A stretch of 64,000 nt of DNA from R-RK-3 sp031399085 (GCA_031399085.1 JANNOQ010000007.1:62001-126000), one strand, 5' to 3'. Numbered from the stretch's first letter, positions 43,131 through 52,851 are shown. Notes: generated from the letters alone by a model not told the origin. Numbers and translations are program-made.

Positions 43131-43625
43131 CTAAACTTTCGACCCCCGCACATCATAAAGCGCCGCGTCCAGCGCATGGGCGAAGCCGCGTTTTTCATCG
43201 TCGCTCAGAAAACTGCCGACCGGCAGCGCCCTTCCGTGCGACCGGAGATATAGCCGGTTGGCGCTGTTTTCGCTTTCCTGCAGCTCCAGCCGCACCCAAT
43301 AGGGATTGAAACTCCAACTCTGCTCCCGGCCGGACGGGTGGATGCGCGTTACCTTCAATTCGTCCTGCGTCAACTCGATCGTCTCACGCAGCCGCGCGGC
43401 CCGATAGTTGAGGCGGAAAGCGCCGTAAATCAGCAGCACGTCGAGGCCGAAAAAGCCCAAGACCGGCCAGGCGCCCTGCATGTAAAAGGCAATGCCGGTG
43501 ACAAAGCTCACCAGGCTGATGACGCCCATCAGGACGATAAACCCCTTGCGCCCAAGCGAGCGATGAGGCAGCAAGACAGCGCTGAAATGGGCTTGCGGCG
43601 ATTTGGCGATGTCATTGTCGATCAT
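43131..43625 (-). CDS. DUF2244 family membrane protein
   Basis: A 164-residue protein with two close helices (~32-52 and ~56-75) and a cytoplasmic beta-rich end (IHPSGREQSWSFNPYWVRLEL), matching DUF2244. In rhizobia it is commonly divergent from nth, as it is here; 45 bp separate the two starts. The frame is open beyond the ATG at 43625 but that part is antisense to nth and not real. Function unknown. Confidence 0.82.
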   Translation of the reverse strand: MIDNDIAKSPQAHFSAVLLPHRSLGRKGFIVLMGVISLVSFVTGIAFYMQGAWPVLGFFGLDVLLIYGAFRLNYRAARLRETIELTQDELKVTRIHPSGREQSWSFNPYWVRLELQESENSANRLYLRSHGRALPVGSFLSDDEKRGFAHALDAALYDVRGSKV

Positions 43626-43670
43626 AAAGGCCAAAGATAGTCGAGAAGCCCGGCCTCGGGAAATGCTAAG

Positions 43671-44405
43671 TTGGCGTTGAAAATCAAATCGAAATCGCGC
43701 GCCAAGGCAGGCCAACCGAAACGGCTCGGCGCCGCCCAGATCGAGGAGATTTTCCGTCGCTTCCGGCAAGCCAATCCCGAGCCGAAAAGCGAGTTGGATT
43801 ATGTAAACCCTTACACGCTGCTTGTCGCCGTTGTGCTCTCTGCCCAAGCGACGGATGCGGGTGTCAACAAGGCGACGCGCGGTCTTTTCAAACTGGCGGA
43901 TACGCCCGAAAAGATGTTGGCGCTCGGCCAGGAGCGGGTTCAAGACGCGATCAAGAGCATTGGCCTGTTTCGAAACAAGGCGAAGAATGTCATGGCGCTC
44001 TCGCAAAAGCTCGCCGAGGAGCATAGCGGCGATGTGCCAGGCGACAGGGCCGCGCTGGAAGCGCTTCCAGGCGTCGGGCGCAAGACAGCCAACGTCGTGC
44101 TGAATGTCGCCTTCGCGAGGCCCACCATGGCAGTCGACACGCATATTTTCCGCGTTGCCAATCGCATTGGCCTCGCCGAAGGTAAGACGCCGCTCGCCGT
44201 CGAGCTGGATCTGGAGCGCGCGGTGCCGGCGGAATTCATGCTCCACGCGCATCACTGGCTGATCCTGCACGGACGCTATGTCTGTAAGGCGCGCAAGCCG
44301 GAATGCCCGCGTTGTCCGATCGCCGATCTGTGCCTATACGAGCCGAAAACCACGTTAGCTGAATTGAAAGTTGCAAGGATAACCAATGGTGCAGCCGCTT
44401 CATGA
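43671..44405 (+). CDS. nth: Endonuclease III (DNA glycosylase/AP lyase)
   Basis: A 244-residue base-excision repair enzyme removing oxidised pyrimidines. The helix-hairpin-helix LPGVGRKTANVVLN contains the catalytic Lys (~142), the catalytic Asp is in AVDTHIFRVANR (~160), and the 4Fe-4S ligands are in CKARKPECPRCPIADLC. The start is TTG at 43671. The last 20 bases overlap the next gene. A basic N-terminal extension (KIKSKSRAKAG) is seen in relatives too. Confidence 0.94.
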   Translation: MALKIKSKSRAKAGQPKRLGAAQIEEIFRRFRQANPEPKSELDYVNPYTLLVAVVLSAQATDAGVNKATRGLFKLADTPEKMLALGQERVQDAIKSIGLFRNKAKNVMALSQKLAEEHSGDVPGDRAALEALPGVGRKTANVVLNVAFARPTMAVDTHIFRVANRIGLAEGKTPLAVELDLERAVPAEFMLHAHHWLILHGRYVCKARKPECPRCPIADLCLYEPKTTLAELKVARITNGAAAS

Positions 44406-45381
44406 CGTCGTAGGCCTTGGCAGCGCGATCGTTGACATCATCGCCCGCTGCGATGACGCCTTCATTCAGGCGCAGGGCCTGTCGAAAGGGACCATGCGTT
44501 TGATGGACGCGGCCGAGGCGGCGCGGCTTTACGCCGAAATGGGGCCTGGCGTCGAGGTCAGCGGCGGCACGGTGCCGAACACCTGCGTCGGCCTCGCCTC
44601 GTTCGGCGGCAAGGCCGCTTTCATGGGCAAGACGGCGAACGATGCGTTCGGCGAGATTTTCGCTCATGATCTGCGCGCCGCCGGCGTCACGTTCAACACC
44701 GCGCCATCGCAGGGAGGCGCGCCGACGGCGCAATGTCTCATCCTCGTCACGCCCGACGGCGAGCGGACGATGAACACGTTTCTCGGCGCGTCGTCCGAGC
44801 TCAGCACGGCGGAACTCGACCCCGAGCTGATCGGTGGGGCAAATTTGCTCTATCTGGAGGGCTATTCGTTCGATGGGCCGGCGGCGAAAGCGGCGTTTCA
44901 TGAAGCAGCAAAGATCGCGCGGGCGGCGGGCACCACCGTGTCGCTAACGCTGTCCGACCCGTTCTGCGTCGAGCGCCACCGTGAGGCGTTTCTCGACTTC
45001 ATCCGAGGCGGCGTCGATCTGCTGTTCGCCAATCAGCGCGAAGTGCTGGCGCTGTACCAGACCGAGAATCTGTATGCGGCCTGCACGCAACTGCGCGCCG
45101 ATTGTGCCCTGTCGGCGGTGACGCGCAGCGCGGAGGGCTCCGTCATCGTCACGCCGGACGCGATGCTCGAAATTCCGGCCGAACCGATCGAGCGGATCGT
45201 CGACACGACCGGCGCGGGCGACCTCTACGCGGCGGGATTCCTCTTCGGCCACGCGCGCGGTCTCGATCTGCGGATCTGCGGACGCCTCGCCAGCATCGCG
45301 GCGGCGGAGGTGATTTCGCATATCGGCCCGCGCCCGGAAACCTCGCTCGCCGCGCTGGCGCGGGCGCAAAACCTAATTTGA
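44386..45381 (+). CDS. PfkB family carbohydrate/nucleoside kinase (adenosine kinase-like)
   Basis: A 331-residue ribokinase-fold enzyme. It has the N-terminal GLGSAIVDIIARCDD, the sugar-binding SGGTVPNTCVGLASFGGKAAFMG and the C-terminal anion hole with the base Asp in DTTGAGDLYAAGFLFGHARG (~275). The similarity pattern is closest to adenosine kinase and related alphaproteobacterial PfkB proteins. It overlaps nth by 20 bases. Substrate is uncertain from sequence alone. Confidence 0.87.
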   Translation: MVQPLHDVVGLGSAIVDIIARCDDAFIQAQGLSKGTMRLMDAAEAARLYAEMGPGVEVSGGTVPNTCVGLASFGGKAAFMGKTANDAFGEIFAHDLRAAGVTFNTAPSQGGAPTAQCLILVTPDGERTMNTFLGASSELSTAELDPELIGGANLLYLEGYSFDGPAAKAAFHEAAKIARAAGTTVSLTLSDPFCVERHREAFLDFIRGGVDLLFANQREVLALYQTENLYAACTQLRADCALSAVTRSAEGSVIVTPDAMLEIPAEPIERIVDTTGAGDLYAAGFLFGHARGLDLRICGRLASIAAAEVISHIGPRPETSLAALARAQNLI

Positions 45382-45406
45382 TGCAGCTCCAAATCATGGA
45401 AACTGG

Positions 45407-45537
45407 CGTCGCCCCGGACACCGGCTCGTTGGCCGGTGCAAGCGAAGCGAAGCGGAGATCCGGGGGCCATTGGCGGATCAATTATCGATGTGCCTAACGA
45501 TGAGGTCAATAGGCCCCGGATCAAGTCCGGGGCGACG
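45407..45537. repeat. Dispersed repeat family E, copy 3
   Basis: Opens CGTCGCCCCGGACACCGG and closes CCCCGGATCAAGTCCGGGGC followed by GACG, giving inverse-complementary ends around ~100 bp. It lies between the PfkB kinase gene and the convergent UPF0126 gene. Confidence 0.65.
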
Positions 45538-45552
45538 AATGATGGTCTTGCG

Positions 45553-46179
45553 TTAATACTTCCGCCCCTCGCGCGGCTTGTAGCGGGGCAACGACCACCC
45601 GAACACTATGGCTCCAGCGCGAAGCCCAAAGCCAACAATCACGGCGATAATGGCCGCAACCCATGTCGAGGCGCTGAGGCTGGCCGCGCCAAGATAGGTC
45701 GCGGCGGAGGCGAGCGCGGCGGTGGCGTATAATTCCGGCTTGAGAATGAGCGGCCGTTCCTCGCTGATGACGTCGCGCATCATGCCGCCGAAGGTCGCCG
45801 TGATCACGCCGAGCGCCGCCGCCACGATCATGCCTGCGCCCGACCCGGCGGCGACATGCGCCCCCAGCACGCCATAGGCCGCGAGGCCAATGGCATCGAG
45901 CCAGAGCAGGACGGGATAGCGCTTTTGGATGAGGTGGGCGGTGAAGAAGGAAAACGTCGCCGCCGTAAGGCAGATCACCAGATAGGACTGATCGGCGATC
46001 CAGAACACGGGCCGGTCGAGAATGATGTCCCGCACAGTGCCGCCGCCGATGCCGGTCAACGTGGCGAGGAGCGCAAAGCCGATGAGGTCCATCTGCTTGC
46101 GGCTCGCAACCAGCGCGCCGGTCGTGGCGAACACTGCGACGCCGATGATGTCGAGGGCGTGGATGAGGGGTGGGAGCAT
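45553..46179 (-). CDS. UPF0126 / TRIC-type channel family protein (YicG-like)
   Basis: A 208-residue membrane protein with about seven helices made of two repeats, each with a Gly-rich motif followed by Arg-Asp: TLTGIGGGTVRDIILD (~40-55) and ATFGGMMRDVISEE (~128-142). This matches prokaryotic TRIC channels (UPF0126/YicG), which conduct cations such as K+. Single gene, 39 bp left of coaA. Confidence 0.9.
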   Translation of the reverse strand: MLPPLIHALDIIGVAVFATTGALVASRKQMDLIGFALLATLTGIGGGTVRDIILDRPVFWIADQSYLVICLTAATFSFFTAHLIQKRYPVLLWLDAIGLAAYGVLGAHVAAGSGAGMIVAAALGVITATFGGMMRDVISEERPLILKPELYATAALASAATYLGAASLSASTWVAAIIAVIVGFGLRAGAIVFGWSLPRYKPREGRKY

Positions 46180-46218
46180 GAACGGTCCGGGTGGTGCTTG
46201 CGGTAGGTTGGGGCAGCT

Positions 46219-47184
46219 CTAAAGTTTTCGCAACCGCACCGTTTCGATCAAATGATCCGCGCCCTTATCCAGGATCAAATCCGCCCGCTGCCGCGTCGGC
46301 AAGATATTCTCCTCTAAATTCCGCAAATTGATCCGGCGCCAGATATCCAGCGCCACCTTCTGCGACTCCTCATCGGTTAAATTCGCGTAACGGTGGAAAT
46401 ACGCCGCAGGGTCGCGGAAGGCCGTCTCGCGCAAGGCGTTGAAGCGCGTCACGTACCAATCCTCGATCACCTTCGGCGCGGCATGGATGTAAATTGAGAA
46501 ATCGAAGAAATCCGACACGAACGGAATAGCTTCGCCGTCCTTGGGCAATTTCGCCGGCTGCAGCACGTTCAGGCCCTCGACGATCAGCACGTCGGGGCGG
46601 TCGATGACGGTATGCTCGCCAGCACGGATGTCGTAGCTGAAATGGGAATAGACCGGCGCGGTCACATTGGGCCGCCCGGCCTTCACATCGGCCATGAATT
46701 GCAATAGCGCCTTCTGGTCGAAACTGTCGGGGAAACCCTTGCGGTTCATGATGTCGCGTTCTTCCAACACGGCGTTCGGCAGCAGGAAGCCGTCGGTTGC
46801 CACGATGTCGACGCGCGGATGATTGGGCCAGCGGGCGAGCAGCGCGCGCAGCACGCGGGCGCTGGTGCTCTTGCCGACGGCGACGCTGCCGGCGATGCCG
46901 ATGATGAACGGCGTTTTGCCGTCGCGATTGCCGAGAAATCCGGAGGTCTCGGAATGCAGTTTCTGCGTTGCGGCGACGTAAAGGTTCAACAGGCGCGAGA
47001 GCGGCAGATAAATGTCCACGACCTCGTCAGCCGAAATCCGCTCGATGACGCCGGAGAGCTGCTCGACCTCCGCGTCCGAGAGCGTCATCGGCGTATCGGC
47101 GCGCAATTTTGCCCATTCCTTGCGGGAAAAGACGCGGTAGGGAGAAAATTCAAGCAGCGAGCGCCGTGCCGGTCGGGTGAGCAT
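46219..47184 (-). CDS. coaA: Pantothenate kinase (type I)
   Basis: A 321-residue P-loop kinase for the first step of coenzyme A synthesis. It shows GIAGSVAVGKSTSARVLRALL (~94-114), VDIVATDGFLLPN and GFPDSFDQKALLQFM, all CoaA signatures. It starts three bases after the hisE stop, and hisE-coaA is a common pair in Hyphomicrobiales. The other coenzyme A gene here is coaE, about 17 kb to the left. Confidence 0.95.
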   Translation of the reverse strand: MLTRPARRSLLEFSPYRVFSRKEWAKLRADTPMTLSDAEVEQLSGVIERISADEVVDIYLPLSRLLNLYVAATQKLHSETSGFLGNRDGKTPFIIGIAGSVAVGKSTSARVLRALLARWPNHPRVDIVATDGFLLPNAVLEERDIMNRKGFPDSFDQKALLQFMADVKAGRPNVTAPVYSHFSYDIRAGEHTVIDRPDVLIVEGLNVLQPAKLPKDGEAIPFVSDFFDFSIYIHAAPKVIEDWYVTRFNALRETAFRDPAAYFHRYANLTDEESQKVALDIWRRINLRNLEENILPTRQRADLILDKGADHLIETVRLRKL

Positions 47185-47187
47185 TGG

Positions 47188-47517
47188 CTAACTCTGCGGC
47201 CCGCGCCGCGAAGCCTTCTCGGCCAGGCCGGACTGGCGCGTTCTGGCGTCGAGGATCGTCAGGACATCATCGAGCGCGACGCCGCGCACTTCCAGCAGCA
47301 CCAAGAGGTGATAAAGCACGTCCGCCGCTTCGGCTTTCAGCGCTTCGCCATCATCGCCGAGTGCGGCGATAATCGTCTCGATCGCCTCCTCACCAAACTT
47401 GCGCGCGCATTTGGCCGGGCCGCCGTCGAGGAGTTGGCGCGTGTAGGACGGCTCGCCCGCCGCGTGCCGTCGCGCCCGGATCGTATCGGCGAGTGTGGAC
47501 AGAGTATCGCTGGACAT
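47188..47517 (-). CDS. hisE: Phosphoribosyl-ATP pyrophosphatase
   Basis: A 109-residue all-helical MazG-like enzyme, the second step of histidine synthesis. It has SYTRQLLDGGPAKCARKFGEEAIETIIAA with the Glu-rich metal site (EExxE type) and KAEAADVLYHLLVLLEVRGV. I use the ATG at 47517; a frame opening at 47556 adds 13 uncertain residues. It is separated from the rest of the his operon in this window and coupled to coaA. Confidence 0.93.
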   Translation of the reverse strand: MSSDTLSTLADTIRARRHAAGEPSYTRQLLDGGPAKCARKFGEEAIETIIAALGDDGEALKAEAADVLYHLLVLLEVRGVALDDVLTILDARTRQSGLAEKASRRGPQS

Positions 47518-47669
47518 GACCGCGTCTGCCGTCTCACGGCGCTTGGAGTTCATCAACGACGAGCAGCGCGGGCCAACGACGACCGGCGCGCGCCGCCATC
47601 CTTAGCGGAACTTACGTTTGAAATCATCCATAGTTAGGTAAGTTCCGAGGGCGATTTTTGACCGGCGTG

Positions 47670-48344
47670 TCAGATTCGCTCGCCGAAGATCGCTGAGCCT
47701 ATTCGGACATGGGTTGCGCCGAGCCGGATGGCGGTCTCGAAATCGGCGCTCATGCCCATGCTGAGTTGGGCGAGGCCGAGGTCCGCGGCGAGTTGCGCCA
47801 AGAGGCCGAAATGAGCCTCGGGGGCCGCGTCCACGGGCGGGATGCACATCAAGCCGACGACGTCCAAGCCGAATGCGTCGCGGCATTGTGTCAAGAAGGG
47901 CCGCGTATCCTCGGGCGCGATGCCGGCTTTTTGCGCCTCGCGGCCGGTGTTTACCTGGATGAACAGCTTCGGATGGCGTCCCTGCGCGGCGCTTTCCCCC
48001 GCGATCGCCTGCGCAATTTTCGGCCGGTCCAGCGTGTGGATGACATCGAACAGCGCCACCGCCTCGCGGGTCTTGTTGGATTGCAGCGGACCGATTAAAT
48101 GCAGCTCAATGTCGGGATGCGCTTCGCGCAGCGGCGGCCATTTGGACCTTGCTTCCTGCACCCGGTTCTCGCCAAAGATGCGCTGACCGGCCTCGATTGC
48201 TGGCAGAATGCCCTGAGCGTCATAAGTCTTTGTCACGGCGACCAATGTGACATTGTCCGTGGTGCGCCCCGCATTTTGAGCCGCTACGGCGATCCTCCCG
48301 CGGATTGTCCGCAGCCTGTCCGCCGCCTGGTTGCGATTTTCCAT
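47670..48344 (-). CDS. YggS-family PLP homeostasis protein
   Basis: A 224-residue alanine racemase-fold protein binding PLP. The Lys is in VTLVAVTKTYD (~40), then FGENRVQEARSKW, HLIGPLQSNKTR and the C-terminal LSMGMSADFETAIRLGATHVRIGSAIFG. Family members balance intracellular PLP rather than catalyse a known reaction. Divergent from leuS, sharing a 126-bp gap. Confidence 0.93.
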   Translation of the reverse strand: MENRNQAADRLRTIRGRIAVAAQNAGRTTDNVTLVAVTKTYDAQGILPAIEAGQRIFGENRVQEARSKWPPLREAHPDIELHLIGPLQSNKTREAVALFDVIHTLDRPKIAQAIAGESAAQGRHPKLFIQVNTGREAQKAGIAPEDTRPFLTQCRDAFGLDVVGLMCIPPVDAAPEAHFGLLAQLAADLGLAQLSMGMSADFETAIRLGATHVRIGSAIFGERI

Positions 48345-48470
48345 CCTGTATCCGAAAGCTCAGAATATTGTGGCAGTGGCTCAAGCGCTGCTTGACCGCA
48401 CCCGGGTTTTTCGGCTGGATACCACACCGAACGGCGCCGCGTCCCATGCGCCAAACAAAAGACACTCATC

Positions 48471-51077
48471 ATGGCCATCGAACGATACAACGCACCGGAT
48501 CGCGAAAAACATTGGCGCCAGGTTTGGGCCGACGCCGGGGTCGACCGCTCGGAAGCGGACGCATCGCGGCCCAAATATTATGTTCTTGAGATGTTCCCCT
48601 ATCCGTCCGGGCGTATCCATGTCGGCCATGTGCGCAATTATGTCATGGGCGATGTGGTGGCGCGCTACAAACGCGCCAACGGGTTCAACGTCCTGCATCC
48701 GATGGGCTGGGACGCGTTCGGCCTGCCCGCCGAGAACGCCGCAATCGAGCGCAAGGTTCATCCCAAGGAATGGACCTACAAAAACATCGACATGATGCGC
48801 TCGCAATTGCAGGGCATGGGGCTCTCGCTCGATTGGAGCCGCGAACTGGCGACCTGCGATGTCGAATATTATACGCAGCAGCAGCGGCTGTTCATCGACT
48901 TTTTCAATAAGGGTTTGGTCTATCGCAAGAAAAGCAAGGTCAATTGGGACCCGGTCGAGCATACGGTTTTGGCCAACGAGCAGGTGATCGACGGCAAGGG
49001 CTGGCGGTCCGGCGCGGCGGTCGAGCAGCGCGAGCTGAGCCAGTGGTTCCTGAAAATCACGGATTACGCCGACGATCTCATCGCCGCGCTCGACACGCTG
49101 GATCGCTGGCCGGACAAGGTCCGTCTGATGCAGCGCAATTGGATCGGCCGCTCGGAAGGGCTGCTGATGCGCTTCGTGCTGGACGGCGCGGCGCTGCCGA
49201 AGGGGCATGAGCAGCTGGAGGTCTTCACAACGCGGCCGGATACGATTTTCGGCATGTCGTTCTGCGCCATCTCGCCGGATCACCCGCTGGCCAAGGCGCT
49301 GGCGAAAAAAGATAAATCGCTCAAGGTTTTCATCGACGAATGCCACCGCATGGGCACGAGCGCGGAGGAGATCGAGAAGGCGGAAAAGCAGGGCTATGAC
49401 ACCGGTTTGAAGGCGGCTCACCCTTTCCGCAAAGCCTCGAAAGTCCCGGTCTATGTCGCCAATTTCATCCTGATGGATTACGGCACGGGCGCTATTTTCG
49501 GCTGCCCGGCGCACGATCAGCGCGACCTTGATTTCGCGCGAAAATACAAGCTGAAGGTGAAGCCCGTCGTCATCCCCGATGGCGAAGAGGCCAAGCGCTT
49601 TGCGGTCGGGGACGAAGCCTATACCGGGCCGGGCCGCATCGCCAATTCCGGCTTCCTCGACGGCCTGTCCGTCGATGAGGCCAAGGCCGAGGTCGCCGAT
49701 CGGCTGGAGGAGCGCGGCGACGGCCGGCGCAAGGTCAATTACCGGCTGCGCGACTGGGGCATTTCCCGGCAACGCTATTGGGGCTGTCCGATCCCGATCG
49801 TCCATTGCAACAAATGCGGCGCGGTGCCGGCGACGGATTTGCCCGTCAAACTGCCTGACGATGTCAGCTTCGATATTCCTGGCAACCCGCTGGACCGTCA
49901 CGAGGCGTTCAAGCACGTCGATTGCCCCAAATGCGGCGGCGCGGCGACGCGTGAAACCGACACGATGGATACGTTCGTCGATTCATCCTGGTATTTTGCG
50001 CGCTTCTGCTCCCCGCACGCCGATGTGCCGGTGGACGGCGAGGCGGTGGGTTACTGGTTGCCCGTCGATCAATATATCGGCGGTGTCGAGCACGCGATCC
50101 TGCATCTGCTCTATTCGCGCTTCTTCATGCGCGCCATGACGGATACTGGTCACCTCGATCTCGATGAGCCGTTCGCGGGTTTGTTCACGCAAGGCATGGT
50201 GATCCACGAGACCTATCGGGACGAGACCGGCAAATGGCTCAGCCCGGACGAGATCCGGTTCACCGGCAATGACAGCGAGAGCCGCCGCGCGGTGACGATC
50301 GATGGCGGTGACCCGGTCGTCATCGGGCCGGCCGAGAAAATGTCGAAGTCGAAGAAGAACACCGTCGATCCGGACAGTTTCACGGCGCATTACGGCGCGG
50401 ACACCGCCCGCTGGTTCATGCTGTCGGACTCGCCGCCCGAGCGCGACGTATTGTGGACCGAGGAGGGCGTGCAAGGCGCTTGGCGTCTGGTGCAGCGGTT
50501 GTGGCGGCTGGTGGACGAGGCCGCCACCGAGGGGGCGAAAATCGGCACGAAGCGGCCCACGGCGTTTAGTCCAGCCGCCGAGGAGCTGCGCCGGGCGGCG
50601 CATCGCGCGCTCGACGCCGTCAGCCGGAACATCGAGGGGCTACGCTTTAATACGGCGATTGCGAGCATTTATGACCTGGCGAATAAGTTCGGCGCGGCGC
50701 TGCAAGGCCAAAAATCCGCCAAAGATGCAAGTCTAGAGTGGGCAATCAGGGAATCGGGGGAATTGCTGGTCAAAATGTTCGCGCCGATGATGCCGCATCT
50801 GGCCGAAGAGTGCTGGGCGCGGCTCGGCTACAACAGTTTGGTTGCAAAACAGCCCTGGCCCGAGGTCGAAAAGGCTCTACTCGTTGACGATAAGATTACC
50901 ATTGCCGTACAGGTAAATGGTAAGAGGCGGGACGAGCTTCTGATTTCGCGCGACGCATCGACGGCGGATCTTGAGGCTGCGGCCTTGAGGTTGGACGGAG
51001 TGCAGCGCGCCATTGAGGGCCGGGCGATAAAAAAGATCATCGTGGTGCCGCAAAGGATCGTCAATGTCGTTGCTTGA
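48471..51077 (+). CDS. leuS: Leucyl-tRNA synthetase
   Basis: An 868-residue class I synthetase. The HIGH-type motif is PYPSGRIHVGHVRNY (~42-56), the editing domain insertion is at ~220-420 (TTRPDTIFG), a Zn-type CNKCG/CPKCGG region at ~440-490, and KMSKSKKN at ~625. It charges tRNA-Leu with proofreading. Full length. The lptE gene starts inside its last 14 bases, an arrangement common in Rhizobiales. Confidence 0.97.
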   Translation: MAIERYNAPDREKHWRQVWADAGVDRSEADASRPKYYVLEMFPYPSGRIHVGHVRNYVMGDVVARYKRANGFNVLHPMGWDAFGLPAENAAIERKVHPKEWTYKNIDMMRSQLQGMGLSLDWSRELATCDVEYYTQQQRLFIDFFNKGLVYRKKSKVNWDPVEHTVLANEQVIDGKGWRSGAAVEQRELSQWFLKITDYADDLIAALDTLDRWPDKVRLMQRNWIGRSEGLLMRFVLDGAALPKGHEQLEVFTTRPDTIFGMSFCAISPDHPLAKALAKKDKSLKVFIDECHRMGTSAEEIEKAEKQGYDTGLKAAHPFRKASKVPVYVANFILMDYGTGAIFGCPAHDQRDLDFARKYKLKVKPVVIPDGEEAKRFAVGDEAYTGPGRIANSGFLDGLSVDEAKAEVADRLEERGDGRRKVNYRLRDWGISRQRYWGCPIPIVHCNKCGAVPATDLPVKLPDDVSFDIPGNPLDRHEAFKHVDCPKCGGAATRETDTMDTFVDSSWYFARFCSPHADVPVDGEAVGYWLPVDQYIGGVEHAILHLLYSRFFMRAMTDTGHLDLDEPFAGLFTQGMVIHETYRDETGKWLSPDEIRFTGNDSESRRAVTIDGGDPVVIGPAEKMSKSKKNTVDPDSFTAHYGADTARWFMLSDSPPERDVLWTEEGVQGAWRLVQRLWRLVDEAATEGAKIGTKRPTAFSPAAEELRRAAHRALDAVSRNIEGLRFNTAIASIYDLANKFGAALQGQKSAKDASLEWAIRESGELLVKMFAPMMPHLAEECWARLGYNSLVAKQPWPEVEKALLVDDKITIAVQVNGKRRDELLISRDASTADLEAAALRLDGVQRAIEGRAIKKIIVVPQRIVNVVA

Positions 51078-51618
51078 GGCCGCAAGGGTGGGACCACTCG
51101 CCAAAACAATCAAGCTTGCCACGGCTGCCGGGCTTCTACTGGCCATTGCCGCGCTGGGCGGCTGCGGTGGCTGGCAGCCCCTCTACGGACCGACCGCAAG
51201 CGGCGCGCAGCTCGGCGATGTCATGCGCACGGTCGATATCTCCAGCGTTCCCGGCCGGGTCGGCCAGCGCATCCGCAATGAGCTTGTCTTCAAGACGACC
51301 GGCGGCGGCGAAGCGGCCGACCAGAGCAAATATCGCCTCGATATCGCCATTCGCGAATCCTTGATGAACACCCTCGTCACCGAGACCGGCGATCCCAAGG
51401 CACAGGTCTACCAGCTTCATACCCAATTCAAGCTTGTGCGCATCGCCGACGGTCAGATCGTCATGGAAGGCAGCAGCAATGCCCGCGCCGCTTACGACAA
51501 GGTCGACTCGGTGTTTGCCGACATTCGCGCCAAACGCGACGCCGAGGATCGCGCCGCGCGTACAGCCGCCGAAACGATCCGCACACGCTTAGCGTCGTAT
51601 TTTTCCACCAACGCGTGA
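51064..51618 (+). CDS. lptE: LPS-assembly lipoprotein LptE
   Basis: A 184-residue lipoprotein. The N-terminal hydrophobic stretch ends in a lipobox-like LGGC (Cys ~35), followed by GWQPLYGP, the start of most alphaproteobacterial LptE. It would plug the LptD barrel in the outer membrane. It starts 14 bases before the end of leuS. With lptCAB at 10.3-12.8 kb, four lpt genes are in this window. Confidence 0.9.
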   Translation: MSLLEAARVGPLAKTIKLATAAGLLLAIAALGGCGGWQPLYGPTASGAQLGDVMRTVDISSVPGRVGQRIRNELVFKTTGGGEAADQSKYRLDIAIRESLMNTLVTETGDPKAQVYQLHTQFKLVRIADGQIVMEGSSNARAAYDKVDSVFADIRAKRDAEDRAARTAAETIRTRLASYFSTNA

Positions 51619-51713
51619 GCACAGAGACGCTCGCGGATTTCGTATGTCGGCCTGGCCTCCGAGCCGGGGCCCGTTTAGGTTAACCACTCGGCCCGAAAAG
51701 TGGCGATGAGAGT

Positions 51714-51750
51714 TGATCCCGGATAGTCGCTTCGCAAATTCCGGGACGAC
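51714..51750. repeat. Small palindromic repeat, family E remnant
   Basis: GATCCCGGATAGTCGCTTCG then CAAATTCCGGGACGAC: the arms TCCCGGA/TCCGGGA and the closing GGGACGAC resemble the ends of family E elements. It sits in the 200-bp lptE-holA gap. Confidence 0.4.
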
Positions 51751-51819
51751 AGCAGGGGCAAGATCGCCGCTCCGCGATCGAGCGCGATGCTCCAACAGTC
51801 ATTAGGCTCTACTGGCCGC

Positions 51820-52851
51820 ATGGTTGCGATCAAGACCTCCGAGCTGCAAAGCTTGCTGAAATCCGCGTCGAAATTCGACGCCTTCCTGATCCACGGGATG
51901 GACAGCGGCCAGGTCTCTGAGCTTGTCGGCACGCTCGCCAAACAACTGAGCGCCGCCTCCAGCCCGCCGGGCGAAATCATCCGCCTCAGCGAGCAGGATC
52001 TGGCGCAAACGCCTGGGCGGCTCGCAAATGAAGCGCGCAGTCTTGCGATGTTTGGCGGACGTCCCGTCGTTGTCGTTAAGCAGGGGCCGCAGCTTACGCC
52101 GGCTTTATTCGAGGAGCTGTTGGGCGGGGCGCCGCTCGCTGCCTACATCCTTGTCGAAGCCGGCACCTTTAAAAAGGATGCAAAGCTTCGTCAGATCTTC
52201 GAAAAAGCCAAGAATGCCGCCGCCATCGCCTGTTACGGCGCCGACAGCCGCAGCTTGCAGCAACTCATCCGCGAAGAGCTGCAAAGCGCCGGCCTCACCA
52301 TCGCCCCCGATGCGGCGCAGCGCTTGTTGCAGCTTATCGGCGGTGATTGGGCCGTGTCGCGCGCCGAGGTCGCCAAGCTCACGCTCTACGCGGCCGGGGA
52401 GCCGCAAATCACGTTGGAGCATGTCGAGGCCGTCGTCGGCGACGCCTCCGCGCATGCCTTCGATGCCGCTATCGGCGCAACGCTCGGCGGCAATGTGGCG
52501 GCCGCTCTCAGCCATCTCGATGGGCTGGCAGGCAGCGGCACCCCGGCATCGGTCTTCCTCAACCTCCTCTCCGGGCACCTGCTGAAACTTCACGCCATCC
52601 TCTCAGCGATGGATCGCGGCGAAAGCTTCGACACAGCCGCCGCGCGGATACGCCCGCCGCTGCATTTCCGGCAAAAGGACGAGGTGAAAGCGCAATGCGC
52701 GCGCTGGCGTCTCCCGGACGTCGCCGCCGCGATCGAGACCGCGCAGGAAACGATGCGCCAAACGCGGCTGAAGCCCGTGCTCGAACACGCGCTGGTTTCG
52801 GATTTCGTGATTCGCGCGGCGCGGCGCGGGGAGGGCCGCGGAGCCCAGTGA
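51820..52851 (+). CDS. holA: DNA polymerase III delta subunit
   Basis: A 343-residue clamp-loader subunit that opens the beta clamp. It has the HolA start KFDAFLIHGMDSGQVSELVG, the middle AYILVEAGTFKKDAKLRQIFEKAK and C-terminal helical domain with LKPVLEHALVSDFVIRAARR. I start at ATG 51820 (MVAIKTSELQSLL). The leuS-lptE-holA-parB neighbourhood is conserved near the origin in this order. Separated from lptE by a small repeat. Confidence 0.93.
   Translation: MVAIKTSELQSLLKSASKFDAFLIHGMDSGQVSELVGTLAKQLSAASSPPGEIIRLSEQDLAQTPGRLANEARSLAMFGGRPVVVVKQGPQLTPALFEELLGGAPLAAYILVEAGTFKKDAKLRQIFEKAKNAAAIACYGADSRSLQQLIREELQSAGLTIAPDAAQRLLQLIGGDWAVSRAEVAKLTLYAAGEPQITLEHVEAVVGDASAHAFDAAIGATLGGNVAAALSHLDGLAGSGTPASVFLNLLSGHLLKLHAILSAMDRGESFDTAAARIRPPLHFRQKDEVKAQCARWRLPDVAAAIETAQETMRQTRLKPVLEHALVSDFVIRAARRGEGRGAQ

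Noticed and set aside
48381..49916. 511-codon minus-strand frame
   Set aside because: Antisense to leuS; a long frame is expected by chance opposite a GC-rich gene of this size.
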